Counted from the first letter of the stretch, positions 11,331 through 24,360 are shown. The stretch is 64,000 bases of DNA from Silurus meridionalis (GCF_014805685.1 NC_060886.1:29042862-29106861), one strand, 5' to 3'. Numbers and translations: made by a program. The notes: generated by a model from the letters alone, not told the origin.

Positions 11331-13379
11331 CCCACTTTTCAAACTTTTCTTTAATACATTCTCTTTTGATTTCCTCTCCCACACACTTCTTCCTCCTTCC
11401 TTCCTGTAATAACAGAACTCGTCTACTGATGAGCAGAAAATGAAAAATGTGAGAATTAAAGAAAAAAAAAACGGAAAGATCTCGTCCATTGTAGCTGCAC
11501 GGGAAATATGTGGAGACGGAGATGTTTAATATTAAAAAAACGATGAATAGGTTTAGAAGAAAATGGGAAAAGATGTTTAAATGAACTCAAGTAAACTCAA
11601 AATGAGGGTATGTTCCGTGAATGCTTACAAATGCAATACAAGGATAATTGACACTCAACACAATGTCATAAAAAACTGGGCTCTATTGGTGTCCATTTCC
11701 TCATTCTTTCTCTATCTCTTCATTCTTTCTCTCTAAACTAACCATTTGCACCATTGGTACAAGCCATACCTGATCATGTTCAGTCTGTAGAAAGCATTTG
11801 GACTGACCCACACGTCCTTTAATAGCTCGAACAGTATTTAAATGAGAAAGCATGGCATGGGAATGTAATTAATGTAGCTTTCACAGCCGTCTACAACAGA
11901 TCCCTTCAATATGTCGCCGCCATATTTGGTGTTACGATGGTTTTCCAGGAACCTGCCAAAAACTGATGTGTAAGCACAGATGGCCATTATGGCAACAAGT
12001 GACAACATCCACAGCATGAACAGAGTCTTGACAAGCAACAGCAATGATACAACCTGCTCCTAGCAATAGAATAGAATAATTGGAAGCGGACATTATTTGT
12101 CCTGATGGGAATATGGCGAAACAGAAAGCTGTAAATGCTATCCATCAAACTCATCGTCAGCTTCACTACGTTTGTGTAGTGACTTTGGAATTAGCAGCCA
12201 ATAAAAAAAAAGGTTGCGCCCCCCCAATTTCAATCACCGGTTCACTTGGATCCCATCCCAACCATGGACTCTTTTCTGTGTTTCGTTCAAGGAGGCACTC
12301 GAAGGCGTTTAAAGGCAAATACAGAGAGTATGAGGAGGAGCTTCTTCCCGTGAGTTGAAACCAGGAAAACAATTAGTACCTAATACCTGGACTTTCTCTT
12401 ACTGGACTTACATTTTCTTTTTTGGCCCAATTGTTTGAGCAATTGCACAACTGCCAATTTAACATTGGGTTGGCACAGCACAGTGTCACTCTAGTGTACT
12501 TTTAATGACTGCGACGCTTTAAATCTGGACTACTAGTACTTTATTTTATACTTGTCTAGCTGTATGGCTGTTCGAGTTAGTTTTGTTCCTATGTATACTG
12601 ATGCCTTTTTCTTTACCCATCAGTCGTCCCTTCAAAAAGTTGTCAGGGAACAGACTAATTAAAATGCTCGCACATTTACCACCAGAGAATACGAACGTTG
12701 GATTGACGGTACCTTTTATTATTATTATTGTACCTCAAAAACCTGTACAGAACAGATTGAAATTGTTTTACATTATTTGTAATTTCTCTCACACACTTTG
12801 TCATATTGGCAGTCGCACTTAAGAGTCCCACCTCCCTTATTTGCTCCTCTTAAAAAGTGCTGAAGCACGAGGGTCTCCAATATTTCAAGCGTGGCCACGC
12901 GTGACGGGCAAGGTGTCGCCACGTCAGTCGAGCTAATCCAGGACTTCCTTTCAGTCACCAAGGCCTTCACTAGACAATAATACCATTTGAAAAGGGTGAG
13001 CTGGTGCTTTAATGTGTCTACATACCCAGGGGTGAAGGGGTTATTGGGGGTTTTGCGGTTTATTGCGGGAGGGCAACTGGCGAAATTCGGCAACTGCAAA
13101 GCGGATCAGTGGAAGGATTCTGAAGGGATTTGAAACGTACTGTAGGCTTCACATTCGATTATTGAGCTTGGTTGCTGGGCTTTACAGTAGAGCCAAGACC
13201 GAAAAAAAATCTCAATCCACTATCCAGGACTGCTTTCTTGCATTATTTTACTTAGTTGATGATCTGAATTATGTAGGAATGCAATATTTGCGTTTTGTAG
13301 GCTGTACGGACGCGTCGTACATGGCTAAACCCTCCCTCTTTTGTTGTTAGAGCCTTTACTCATCTGAGAAGGGGTTTCA
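11331..13379. other. Intergenic, nothing clear
   Basis: Low-copy AT-rich sequence with small frames of no recognisable family. Confidence 0.5.
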
Positions 13380-13548
13380 GAACGTTTTGAAGTAATGTTC
13401 ATTCTGCTCTAAGAGCATCAGTGAAAAACTGTGGAATTGCAGTTCATCCCATTGGTGTTCAGTGGGGGTGAGAAGGTCAGGGTTTTGTGCAAGACCAACA
13501 CCACCAACAAGCATGTCTTCACAGAGCTCATTTTGTACATTTTGAACA
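13380..13548 (-). mobile_element. Older Tc1-like fragment interrupted by the next element
   Basis: CAGTTCATCCCATTGGTGTTC and GTGAGAAGGTCAGGG-type words match the reverse strand of the MITE family. It abuts the intact-ended element that starts at 13,549. Confidence 0.5.
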
Positions 13549-14148
13549 TACAGTATATTGCCAAAGGTTTGTGGACACCTGGTCATGAGTACGGTGTGTG
13601 CTTTTTGAGCGTCACAAATCGCTTCACTCTTCTGGGATGATGTTCCACTAGATTTTTGGAGGGTGCTTGTGGATATTTGTGTTCATCAGCCACAAGGGTG
13701 TTAGTCAGGTACTGATGTAGGTGAGGTGAGGTGAGGTGAGGTGAGGAGGCCTTGGGTGCAGTCAGTGTTCACATTCATTCCAAGGGTGTTCAATATGGTT
13801 TATAGCTCTATAGCAGGCCACTCAAGATCTTCCTCTCCGAACCATGTAAAACATATTAAAATGGTGCTCACTTTGTGCATTGGGTTTCCAAGTTCAAGTA
13901 AACGGAAAATTTTATTATACCGCATCCAAAGATGTTCTGCAAAATTGTGTGGCTCAAGCTTTGGAGGAGAATTACATATGGCAGGAAAGGTCATGAAAGG
14001 TCATGTTTCCCAATACATATAATGTCCATATAATGTATTTGTGCCTCCTCTTAGTTTAACGGAAAAGAAATTGTAAGTGCAAATTAGGACTAAATGTGGA
14101 ATGCGATACTACAAACAGGTGTCCACAAACTTTTGGCAATATAGTGTA
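13549..14148 (-). mobile_element. Complete-ended Tc1-like MITE (600 bp)
   Basis: Left end TACAGTATATTGCCAAAGG and right end TTTTGGCAATATAGTGTA are inverted repeats matching at about 31 of 33 bases, bounded by TA as expected for Tc1/mariner. A GAGGT pentamer tract lies at about 13,721-13,746. No intact transposase. Confidence 0.85.
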
Positions 14149-14254
14149 CTTCTTTGTGGTAACGACATATGGATGGAAAAGTCCCAAACTATTGTTTATA
14201 AAAAGTATATGCAATACCATTATGTAGACAAACATTGTAATGATCTCATTGATG

Positions 14255-14376
14255 CTCTGAGCAGTTAAGGGTTAAGGGCCTTGCTCAGGGGCCCATCACT
14301 GGTAGCATGGTGATGCTGGGACTCATGACCTTTCGACTGTGTCCAAAGTCCAACATTTTAACTGATTCCAAGCAAT
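14255..14376 (-). repeat. SINE-like fragment, copy of 21.9 kb
   Basis: AAGGGCCTTGCTCAGGGGCC, then CTGGTAGCATGGTGATGC, then GTCCAAAGTCCAACATTTTA and GATTCCAAGCAA. Confidence 0.6.
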
Positions 14377-14979
14377 TTTTTGTAATGATGTTTTGATGAT
14401 TAGTTAACCCGGGCTTGATACACAAGGTGTTGGACTAGAAGGTGCCCAAATTTGCCCAAGTCACCCCTCTGACCTCCACTCTGTGGTGAAATATCACCAT
14501 TTATGTGAAGATGATATCAGGGAAGTGTTACTCTGCAAGAAACGGTGTTCTATTACATTCAGGGTTAATGGAAAGCCCGGCTCCGTATATTTACGAACTC
14601 GTTTTTCCTCAGGATTTATGATTGCGCGTGTTTCAACACAAAGTTCTCCGATTTTATTTACACAGCAACAATTCATACATCCACTGTGAGATTCGCAAAA
14701 GGAGTTTGATTTGAAGGAGGACAAAGCTTGAGAAGAAATCATAGAAATGAAATACGTAGCATTTGGCTAAGCTTCCTGGCTAGTTTAGACAGGCATTTGT
14801 TCTGTTTCACATCTCAATACGCATCATTTGGGATTCAGTCTTTAAAGGTCAACGCCTCCCGTTTAACGTCAAGGGTTTCTTCGGTTGCTAATGCTAATGT
14901 GGCAGACGACGATGAGAGCCACCGAGGAGCTGGTAGCTTCCAGACCTTTATTTGAGAAGTTACCGATTTTTGGGTAAAG
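14377..14979. other. Intergenic, nothing clear
   Basis: No repeat or product recognised. From 15,151 to 15,558 likewise. Confidence 0.5.
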
Positions 14980-15150
14980 TACTTGGAAGTTAATTAAGCC
15001 CCGGGGTTGTGTAGCATTTTAGCGCAATTAGACCAAGAGCTTTACAGCCTAAGGTCATTAATAGCCTCTGGTGCATGAGATGATCTTTTTTATTTTTGAA
15101 CTATGACCAGACAGAAAATTCCAACCATCTCATTAAATTGCATTAAACCA
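14980..15150. promoter_or_regulatory. CNE-like low-copy island
   Basis: AGTTAATTAAGCCCCGGGG, AATTAGACCAAGAGC and GGTCATTAATAGCC. Homeobox-type TAAT words without any coding signal. Confidence 0.28.
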
Positions 15151-15558
15151 TTGAAATGATGGCATAAATAATAACGTCATACGATCCAGTTTTTTGTTAT
15201 ACTTAGCACGTTATAGATGGAACACATGTACACATATTAATCTTTTGGCCTCCGATAATGTACGCTTGACACTCCGTGTTGACTTTCCCCCAAGATCATG
15301 CAGCTTTAGTGTTCTTGTTGTTCCTCAGACTTGGTGTGAACACTCAAACATGCCATTCTGCATGTAGCTTAATTCAGCGTGACTGAGTAGCTTTGATTAC
15401 ATGGTCAAGTCAAGCATATTCTCAGAAGCCAGACGTCTCGCCTATTTCTGACCCATTTTACCGTAGCTCATAGACGACGCTATTCAGTGAAATCTTGTTC
15501 ACTAAATAAGTTGTACTGATGAAAATAAAGCTGTGAACTTGATCCGGTAAAAAACGCT

Positions 15559-17074
15559 GAAAAGTTCTGTCTGTCGCGTTCATTTCTATTCCCAGCAATC
15601 GTTAAAATGAAAGAGGCTTATAGGACATCTAAAGCTGAGATTAAAGCACAAATTGCATTAGCAGTGGCCATCTTTTTAATACCCTACCTACAGAACACTA
15701 TGCTAACCAGGTTTTATAGGGTAACGAGAATCCTTTTCCGTAGGAGCTGCCTCCCCATCTTGCGACCAACTGAAGCATGGAGGCTTCATTAACAGTGGTA
15801 CATTAACTATACATCCTGAAGAAAGTCCTTTCAAGAAGAAAGAAAGCGCGATACCGAGGGCTAAAGGCTGCAGGGTCAGCGTGTTATAAAAGTCATTGCT
15901 TTTCATGGCCTCGCCTGCACGGGAGACCTCCCACTCCACCTCAGGCCATTAACTCCTCTTTATAGGCCACGGTGGGGCTGCTAAAACGGGTTCCTATAAT
16001 CCTTCCTGCCACCTTCACCTGCCCTTCTAACACCCACAGCGAGAGAAGATGGCAACTAACAGCTAATGCGCCAACCTGTTTGCTAAAAAAGCTGGAGTTC
16101 TCCAGCTCATGGAAACTGTTGACCACTCGCAAGAGGTCCAAGGACGGGTCGGGGAAAGTATGATGAAATGTCGGTTAATACTCATTCCACAAGTCTAGAG
16201 GACTTTCAGAATGATATTTTTCTCCACACCCTGCTTGGGAGCTGTATATATATTATATATATTATATATATAAACACACACTTTATCTGGTTCCACATTA
16301 GGCAGCAATTTAAGCATCAAATCCGACACTTATTGGAAAAATAATTGCGTGAGAGCTCCATGGATCAATGGACGTTAGTTTCGCTAGCGTTAAATATGAT
16401 GAAATAGCGGATAAGTGCTATTTTTCATCACAACAGATCTAACAATTACAATGTCGCACGCTTCTTGATGTAACGTGTGTCTGATACCTGCCGCCCCTAT
16501 TTGTTATATCTTATATCAATCGTTGTTCGTTTACCTGTTGATCCACTGCCGAAAATCACCGTCTAAATATAAGAAATAAATGCGTTGCAAGATCATTCAA
16601 AGATCATTCAAAACACTAAAAGAAGTCGATTTAGTCGAATTCACTTAAAACTAGGTTTTTTTTTTAACGATTATTCATTTAATAAACGTTGTCTTGTAAC
16701 ACGCAGTAGTTCGATGCCATTACTGACAACTGAAAGATATTCAACTTGAGAAATGTACTACAGAACAACAATAAATTAAGAACAAAGTTCCAAAAAAAAA
16801 AGGAATTAGCATAGTGTTTGGAAAAACGTATTTAATTACTACAGACTAGGTTGTAAATTAAAGTGTTGGCGTTAATAAAAAAACATTCGGAATAAATAAT
16901 ACTAACGAACAAGTCCTAAGTGTGAGTATTTTTTTACTTGGCAACCTTAAAACCAAAAATTACAGCTAAAATAACGCTCTTAAAAGATACAAGGCCTCAA
17001 ATGACGTCTCTGATGGTAATTCGACTCAATTTGCAGGTGAAATAACTAAAGTAAGAAAAACGATAAAGCAATCG
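15559..17074. repeat. 1.5-kb direct tandem duplication, copy 1
   Basis: Starts GAAAAGTTCTGTCTGTCGCG and is almost identical to the next 1.5 kb; offset 1,516. Short open frames from 15,607 (61 codons) and its twin diverge after a C-run indel, so no gene is called. Includes a TATAT-rich segment at about 16,245-16,271. Confidence 0.95.
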
Positions 17075-18577
17075 GAAAAGTTCTGTCTGTCGCGTTCATT
17101 TCTATTCCCAGCAATCGTTAAAATGAAAGAGGCTTATAGGACATCTAAAGCTGAGATTAAAGCACAAATTGCATTAGCAGTGGCCATCTTTTTAATACCC
17201 TACCTACAGAACACTATGCTAACCAGGTTTTATAGGGTAACGAGAATCCTTTTCCGTAGGAGCTGCCTCCCATCTTGCGACCAACTGAAGCATGGAGGCT
17301 TCATTAACAGTGGTACATTAACTATACATCCTGAAGAAAGTCCTTTCAAGAAGAAAGAAAGCGCGATACCGAGGGCTAAAGGCTGCAGGGTCAGCGTGTT
17401 ATAAAAGTCATTGCTTTTCATGGCCTCGCCTGCACGGGAGACCTCCCACTCCACCTCAGGCCATTAACTCCTCTTTATAGGCCACGGTGGGGCTGCTAAA
17501 ACGGGTTCCTATAATCCTTCCTGCCACCTTCACCTGCCCTTCTAACACCCACAGCGAGAGAAGATGGCAACTAACAGCTAATGCGCCAACCTGTTTGCTA
17601 AAAAGCTGGAGTTCTCCAGCTCATGGAAACTGTTGACCACTGCAAGAGGTCCAAGGACGGGTCGGGAAAGTATGATGAAATGTCGGTTAATACTCATTCC
17701 ACAAGTCTAGAGGACTTTCAGAATGATATTTTCTCCACACCCTGCTTGGGAGCTGTATATATATTATATATAAACACACACTTTATCTGGTTCCACATTA
17801 GGCAGCAATTTAAGCATCAAATCCGACACTTATTGGAAAAATAATTGCGTGAGAGCTCCATGGATCAATGGACGTTAGTTTCGCTAGCGTTAAATATGAT
17901 GAAATAGCGGATAAGTGCTATTTTTCATCACAACAGATCTAACAATTACAATGTCGCACGCTTCTTGATGTAACGTGTGTCTGATACCTGCCGCCCCTAT
18001 TTGTTATATCTTATATCAATCGTTGTTCGTTTACCTGTTGATCCACTGCCGAAAATCACCGTCTAAATATAAGAAATAAATGCGTTGCAAGATCATTCAA
18101 AGATCATTCAAAACACTAAAAGAAGTCGATTTAGTCGAATTCACTTAAAACTAGCTTTTTTTTTTAACGATTATTCATTTAATAAACGTTGTCTTGTAAC
18201 ACGCAGTAGTTCCGATGCCATTACTGACAACTGAAAGATATTCAACTTGAGAAATGTACTACAGAACAACAATAAATTAAGAACAAAGTTCCAAAAAAAA
18301 AAGGAATTAGCATAGTGTTTGGAAAAACGTATTTAATTACTACAGACTAGGTTGTAAATTAAAGTGTTGGCGTTAATAAAAAAACATTCGGAATAAATAA
18401 TACTAACGAACAAGTCCTAAGTGTGAGTATTTTTTTACTTGGCAACCTTAAAACCAAAAATTACAGCTAAAATAACGCTCTTAAAAGATACAAGGCCTCA
18501 AATGACGTCTCTGATGGTAATTCGACTCAATTTGCAGGTGAAATAACTAAAGTAAGAAAAAACGATAAAGCAATCGG
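17075..18577. repeat. 1.5-kb direct tandem duplication, copy 2
   Basis: Differs from copy 1 mainly by one-base indels in short homopolymers (CCCC/CCC, AAAAAA/AAAAA, TTTTT/TTTT), a shorter TATA tract and a few substitutions. It ends at CAATCGGAAGAGTTTT, which resembles the starting GAAAAGTT. Confidence 0.95.
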
Positions 18578-19924
18578 AAGAGTTTTAGACAATCGGCTTT
18601 AGTGTTTTATTTTTAAAATACGATCAGTACGATTTTTAGGACTAGAAATAAGATTGTAAGGTTTGATTAGATAAGGATTTTTTGCACTTTTTGGTAGCAG
18701 TGTCAGGGCAGGAATAAATCATGCTAGGATATGATTAATATGAAGGCGAATATTTATTTATTTATTAATTTTGGGGGGGTAAAAGTCTGTCTTGGTTGCA
18801 CAGAAGGAGACCCATGTTGTCTAAATGGAACCCTTGTGGTTTGTTTTTCAGGAAAATTTCATTCTATTGAATTGCTTTTTATTCGTTTTTTGCGCTTTTA
18901 ACAATGGACATTGTCTCAAAGAAGCTTTACACAGATACTATGCATAAGGAATCATATTTAAGAGGGAACCCATCCTCATCTGTGTGTAGTTGAGATATCA
19001 ATGTGCATTTTTTATATTTCTCGTGACAACACACACGGCCGTGGAGAAGACAACTAAATACGACGGGTCCTTTTTTGATTTATGGTCCTGTTTTTGCAAA
19101 TTGTGGACGCTGCACTCTTTTTAACGGCTAGACAACGCCAATCCCGGGACGGTTATTTGCATTATAATCTGACAAGTGTTTAAAATAAAACTCTGGCATT
19201 AAAAAAAAATGGTAAGAGCTGCAAGTTAATTTGTGATCTGCCTGGCTGGTGGAGAAACTAACAAAGAAGACAGACAGGTCTGCGTTTTTTAGCTTTATGG
19301 AGAACAATTCAGGGATCTCAGCTCTCGTATTCCTCCATCATTCATCCGTTCACACAATTCTAATTCCTTCCTTCCTACTGGTTCACAAATCATTTCATAT
19401 CGTCACTACCTTAGCATGTGCGTTCGGAATTACAGGAATTGTTTTCCAGTCTCTAACACAGGCAGTACTGCACATCTCTCCATGCTCATTTTGTGCCACA
19501 AGTTAAACCCTAAATAGTTTTCCGTTTTTTATTTGAAATATACTTTTCTAATGGCTAACATAATCTCATTATTTTAGCCAGCGAGCTGTCTCATATATAC
19601 ATCGCTGCCCCCCGCTGTGCCCCTCGTACAGCCATTCGGCCATCAGTGTCAGAGCCGACGGGAAAACTAATAGACACTGAGTTGAGAGGGAGGTGGCGCA
19701 ACTACCGAGGTGCCACAGCTCCCTCTGCAGGATGCTCAAAGTCAAGGATGAGAGACCCATCGATATGACGATCCTCTTTTCAGTCGAAGAAGTTTCTAGA
19801 ACAGATTTGATTCTAATGATTTCTTTATTTCGTTCTCTTCAGATTTATCGCAATACACTCTATATTGCGTCGTACTTCATAGTTTATAAAGAAAGGCATA
19901 CGATTGCCTGCATACGAATGCCTG
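18578..19924. other. Intergenic, nothing clear
   Basis: TTTA-rich at 18,751-18,766 and a poly-A tract at 19,201-19,209; otherwise nothing. Confidence 0.5.
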
Positions 19925-20480
19925 TAAGCCTTGGATCAAAAGTATTGGGACACAAGTGTCTATATAATGTCTTTGGTAGCACGAAATCTTCCCCTTCACT
20001 TCGACTCCGAGACCCGAACCTGTTCAAACCTGACAATGCACCCGTTCACGAAGCCTAGACAGGCTATGGAGGAAAAAAATAAACGTCCGCAGCTGCTCTA
20101 TCGCCTTGTCGGACAAAGTGAGTTCACGCTTTGAGCTGCCAGACTCGTAATGACCATTTTAATGCACTCTATATACACTCTATGGACAAAAATATTTCCC
20201 CCATTCAAACCTGTTCCAGCAGGACAACGCCCTTGTGCACAAAGCCAGTTCCATGAAGATACAGTATGCTTCACAATGGGTTGGAGTGGAAGGTTTCCAT
20301 CTATAAAGCTAAAAAACCTTTCGAACACCTATTGGGATTAGAGCCGCTCCAATCACTCCAAAATCTTAGTGGATCATCTTTCCAGAAAAATGGAGGCTAT
20401 GGGGCAAATGGGGACTAAATGTGGACTTGGATGTTCAAATAATTCCCAAACGTTTCCCATAGTCAATAAAATACCTGTCT
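19925..20480 (+). mobile_element. Tc1-like MITE relics, two pieces
   Basis: Piece one (about 19,930-20,065) has AAAGTATTGGGACACAAGTG and ACCTGTTCAAACCTGACAATG. Piece two (about 20,165-20,480) has ACCTGTTCCAGCAGGACAAC, GGAGTGGAAGGTTTCCATC and GGGGACTAAATGTGGACTTGG. Both are decayed. Confidence 0.6.
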
Positions 20481-21469
20481 AAAAATAGTCTTTCATTTCT
20501 GAGAGAAACGTATTTTGCTTGACAGCTTTTATCTCGGTTTATGAGGCTGGACCTGAGCAATATTTTACTGCTGAGGAGACATGATAGTGTTGTCTACTTT
20601 CTCTCTATATTCCCTGCGAGAGTATAAGAGCTTTTTTTTCCCCCTCGGCATGCTCATCCTGCCAAGCCACGGCTGTCACACTGAAGCCTGTTGTTTCAGC
20701 TCAGCCAGCAGTCGTCTTTCACAGGGAACAATGACACGAGCCAATCGGCTGTGCACAGGATCTGGTTGAAAGCTCTTTCACATGGCCGGATTTTTTCCTT
20801 TTTTTATTTATATATTTTTTTAAGGCAGCGTCGGAAGACGGCGCCAAGTGCAGAATCTGTGCACTGTCAGAGTGCCAAGGAACTAATTAGAGTGTAATTA
20901 TACAAGGACTTTGGTCAGGGTATGACAGGTTTCTACAAGCAGGACATTAGTAGGCATATTACCTCTTTTGCAAATACACATTTTATACCACCCACAAAAA
21001 CTTATAAGGCAAAGCTTGTGGACTTCTGACCACAAGATTCAATACTCTAAATATTAAATTTACAGCTTTAACCTGCTTTAGGTTGTCAGGATGATGGTCT
21101 TGGTGTTCAGCTTCCATCAGCCACTACACCGTTACATGTCATTTTCCATGATCTGGCCACCCGAATTTTCTTTTTTTTTTGTTTCATCTTTCACATAACC
21201 TCATTACGTTCCATGGATGGTGGTATTGTTCACAATCCTCGTCTTCATGCAAAGGTTGTAGTTTCTTGACCTGACATTTATTTACTTTCCGCCTTTTTGA
21301 AACTTGACAAAAAACGCGTCAAGGTTTTTTTTCCTACATTTTTTACTAAATACGCTGGTGTGGACAGAAGGCCAAACGAAAAAAAACTTATTAGTGTGGA
21401 CATAGACATGGATATCGGTATTCCTGATGTCCTCCCAAATCATGTCGTCCACTTAATTAGAAACACTGT
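20481..21469. other. Intergenic, nothing clear
   Basis: No recognised feature; T-rich tracts near 20,790-20,820. Confidence 0.5.
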
Positions 21470-21755
21470 ACACCCTTGAATAGCAGTGGTCAGCTATAGT
21501 GGCCTTTTCCAGGAGGATAAAACAGCCTAAAAATAGTTCATGGTAAAAATAACTCAGGAAAGGTTTAAGAAATGGATTAAAAAAAAGTCCAATCCATGGA
21601 CCTTACAAAGTCTGTAATGCCTTGGTGTTCGATACCACACCTTCAAAGATTTTGTGGAGTCCAAGCCCCAAGTTAGAGATGTTCAGCAGAACAAGAAGGA
21701 CCTATACAATATTAGGCAGGTGGTTTTGATGTTATGGCTGATGCCATGACGAGCG
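21470..21755 (+). mobile_element. Tc1-like relic (3' part)
   Basis: Ends with CCTATACAATATTAGGCAGG followed by GATGTTATGGCTGAT, the same terminal phrase as the 28.5-kb element. The upstream part is diverged. Confidence 0.55.
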
Positions 21756-21924
21756 AATGTCTGCTTGAAAAAAAAACCCGTCTAGACCTCGTGAGTAAAT
21801 GATTGTTTTCACATGCTTAACAGGGTTCAAATATATTTGTACGCTTCGTGAGTGAATGCGATCATGTTTGTATGTTGAAACATTTAATGGCCGTTTTGGG
21901 TCTTTATAATAAATCTTTTATCTT

Positions 21925-22075
21925 TGCTCAGGGGCCACGCACTGGTAGCGTGGAGATGCCGGGATTTGAAGTCATGACCTTCCTACTGTGTTCAAAGTCC
22001 AACATTTCAACTGATTCCAAGCAACCAGGTGACCAGGTGTCTGCAAACTTGTGCCAATATTGTGCTATAAATATA
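21925..22075 (-). repeat. SINE-like fragment joined to a Tc1-like end
   Basis: Shares with 14.3 kb the words TTGCTCAGGGGCCACGCACT, CAAAGTCCAACATTTCAACT and GATTCCAAGCAA. It then continues into CAGGTGTCTGCAAACTTGTG, a decayed Tc1 terminal repeat. Confidence 0.55.
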
Positions 22076-23179
22076 CTTTGTATTTCTATTTATAAATTGT
22101 ACTATGAAACTCCTGCTGTCTGTTTATTATTATACTTGGAGCTAAAAACAGGGCCCTCAAAGAAAACACTCTGTACATCTCTGTACATCTCGGTAACCTC
22201 TGTACATCTCTCCAGATGTTCTGGTCACGAGACAATGCAAAAAAAAAAAAAAGCGGCCATTAATAAGAAATAATAGTCGAACCCATTTGAGTAGTGCTTT
22301 ACATCATGTAAAACGCCTATCACAGCCTCGCCCTCCCCTGTGATTACACTGCAAGTATCGAACGCTCCTTGGAAACCAAGTATAGATGGGTTCTTCCTTG
22401 ACCTTCTCCTCTCTCGCTCTTTCTCTCTTTCGCTCCCAGTCCTCTATCCTTCCTTCGCCTCGGCAGGTTCGCTTTTTCCATCTGCCTCGTGTCACGGGCT
22501 GATCAATGAGAGGGCACAGTGCAGGTCTCTGCCTGACAGGACCGTGTTTCATTTTTCCCTTCTCATCTCCTATACAGTGCTGCTCTGTTCATTTCTCTCT
22601 CTTTTTTTTCCCCCCCTCCGTCTCTGGTCACGGATGGCACTTACAGGCGTGTCCCAGCAGAGTCTAGATGGATAGACAATTTGTCAGAATCCTCCTGACG
22701 AAACCTTTAGGCGTCGCCTCTGTCTGCCGTTACCGATCCTGATTGCTGGCTCGGAATGACGGACGAGATCTTCAGAAGGTTCTGAACATTTAAACGGTCT
22801 TAAAACGGCCAAAGAGCTACTTTCGGGAGAAAATGATTTGATGCAAGTAAAGTCTTGGGTAATGAGACATTTGGAAAAACAAATCGATATGAAATTTATA
22901 GAGTGTTCAGGAGGTTTTTTCCAATTAAGCATCAGCTGACTTGAAGATTTCATAGATCAATGTTAACATCAGGGGCATATAATGCAAGTCAAATGACATT
23001 TTGTTGTTTATCTGTCAACTGAAGTAAGATACTACACTCTTGGGCCAAAATGGCAAAATGTACAGGTTTTAACAGACTTTAACTGCAAATCAATGGTCAG
23101 GAAATGAGAATGAATGAAACAAACATAAAGCATAAAGCAAGAATTTTATGGGGTTTATGTTTCTTTTGTCTCTACACAA
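22076..23179. other. Intergenic, pyrimidine-rich part
   Basis: CT-rich at about 22,395-22,470 and 22,590-22,625. A CTCTGTACATCT motif repeats three to four times at 22,170-22,215. Confidence 0.5.
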
Positions 23180-23860
23180 CAAACTCTGTTTACTTTGGGC
23201 ACAACAAATCTATATATGTCCAGATGTTCCCCCCGTAATTTCCATTGAAAAATCCTCCCTTAGCATGAATACCAGCTTTAAACGCTCTCGGCAATCGTTT
23301 CTCCAAAAATTGAGCTGAAACACCATGCCTCTTGAAAAACATTTACTGGTTGGAGATTTCTTTCTTGCAATCCAGTTCATCCCAGAGCAGTTTAGTAGGA
23401 TTTAGGTGCGGCGACTGGGCAGGTCGTTCTATGATTTCATGATAGATGACACTCCAGACGACTGTCTGCTCTCTAAATAAAGCTTGGACGTTTGCTTCTG
23501 CTCATCGTCTTGTTGTATGGTGAAGTCAAAGTCGAGCAAATGAAGTATGGACTGGTTGCCATGTTGGTTCCGGACCAAGACTCCAACCTTCCCAGCTACA
23601 AATCAACCCCAAACCACTAAACTTCCACCTCAATGATTGACTGGTGGGATGAGGAGGTTTGCTAACATCTTCTCAGCTCCTGTTCTCTGTCTTAATAGGT
23701 CAGAGCCCAAATTGTCCAATTTGGCCAAAGAACGTCTACCATTTAAGTCGCTGGAAAAGTTTGACTGAAATCAGCAAAAGCAGACAAGCAATTTGGTGTA
23801 ACTTTTCACGTCTGTTTGTGATGACTCATGGAGACATTTGTACATTTCACTGCACCTAAA
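23180..23860 (-). mobile_element. Tc1-like relic in reverse orientation
   Basis: The reverse strand of a Tc1-type element: CAATCCAGTTCATCCCAGAG, CAGTTTAGTAGGATTTAGGT and GTCTTGTTGTATGGTGAAGT recur in this class. It shares AAATCTATATATGTCCAGATG-type words with the fragment at 29.8 kb. Confidence 0.55.
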
Positions 23861-24099
23861 AGGGGTTTTTAAAAATGATTGGTATCATTGGCGTGAAAAT
23901 CGGGCACGATACGAGCGAATGGCAGATACAGAATTAATAACGAGGTGTTTTTCGGTGTGCATGCGTGTAGGAGGTTGCGCTTGAATTTTCCAGAAACTTC
24001 CACATCACGACCGAAGAGAAAGACAGATAGAGAAGGCCCGAGTTCAGCTTGCGCACCGCAGACGATCTATCAGACGTCGCACAATACGAAGAAAAATGC

Positions 24100-24360
24100 A
24101 ATTAAACAGCCTTTGAGCCGACATTAGAAATGCATCCCGTGCCAGCTAGAAAATCTGTAATCACAGTCAGAAATTGTTTTTCGGCGAGATGAAAATAACG
24201 AGATCATAAACGCCGCAGCCCGAATTAATGAGAAAATTTGCAGCTCTTACTCCGACATCATAGAAAATTAACTTCATCTAAACATGGCCCGGGGTAAATA
24301 AAATGCTATAAATTTTCATCGCGTTTATTTGATTATTTTCTCTTTGCTTGGCACGCTTCT
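24100..24360. promoter_or_regulatory. CNE-like low-copy island
   Basis: CGAATTAATGAGAAAATTTG, AACTTCATCTAAACATGG and TAAATTTTCATCGCGTTTA. Dense in TAAT and ATTA words, with no repeat or frame. Confidence 0.33.

Noticed and set aside
15607..17404. Twin short frames starting MKEAYRTSKAEI
   Set aside because: Their C-termini differ through a one-base homopolymer indel, and no codon-level conservation can be shown. Treated as shadows of the duplication.
22340..22675. 111-codon frame in pyrimidine-rich DNA
   Set aside because: Ser/Leu/Phe-rich product of CT tracts with no recognisable domain.
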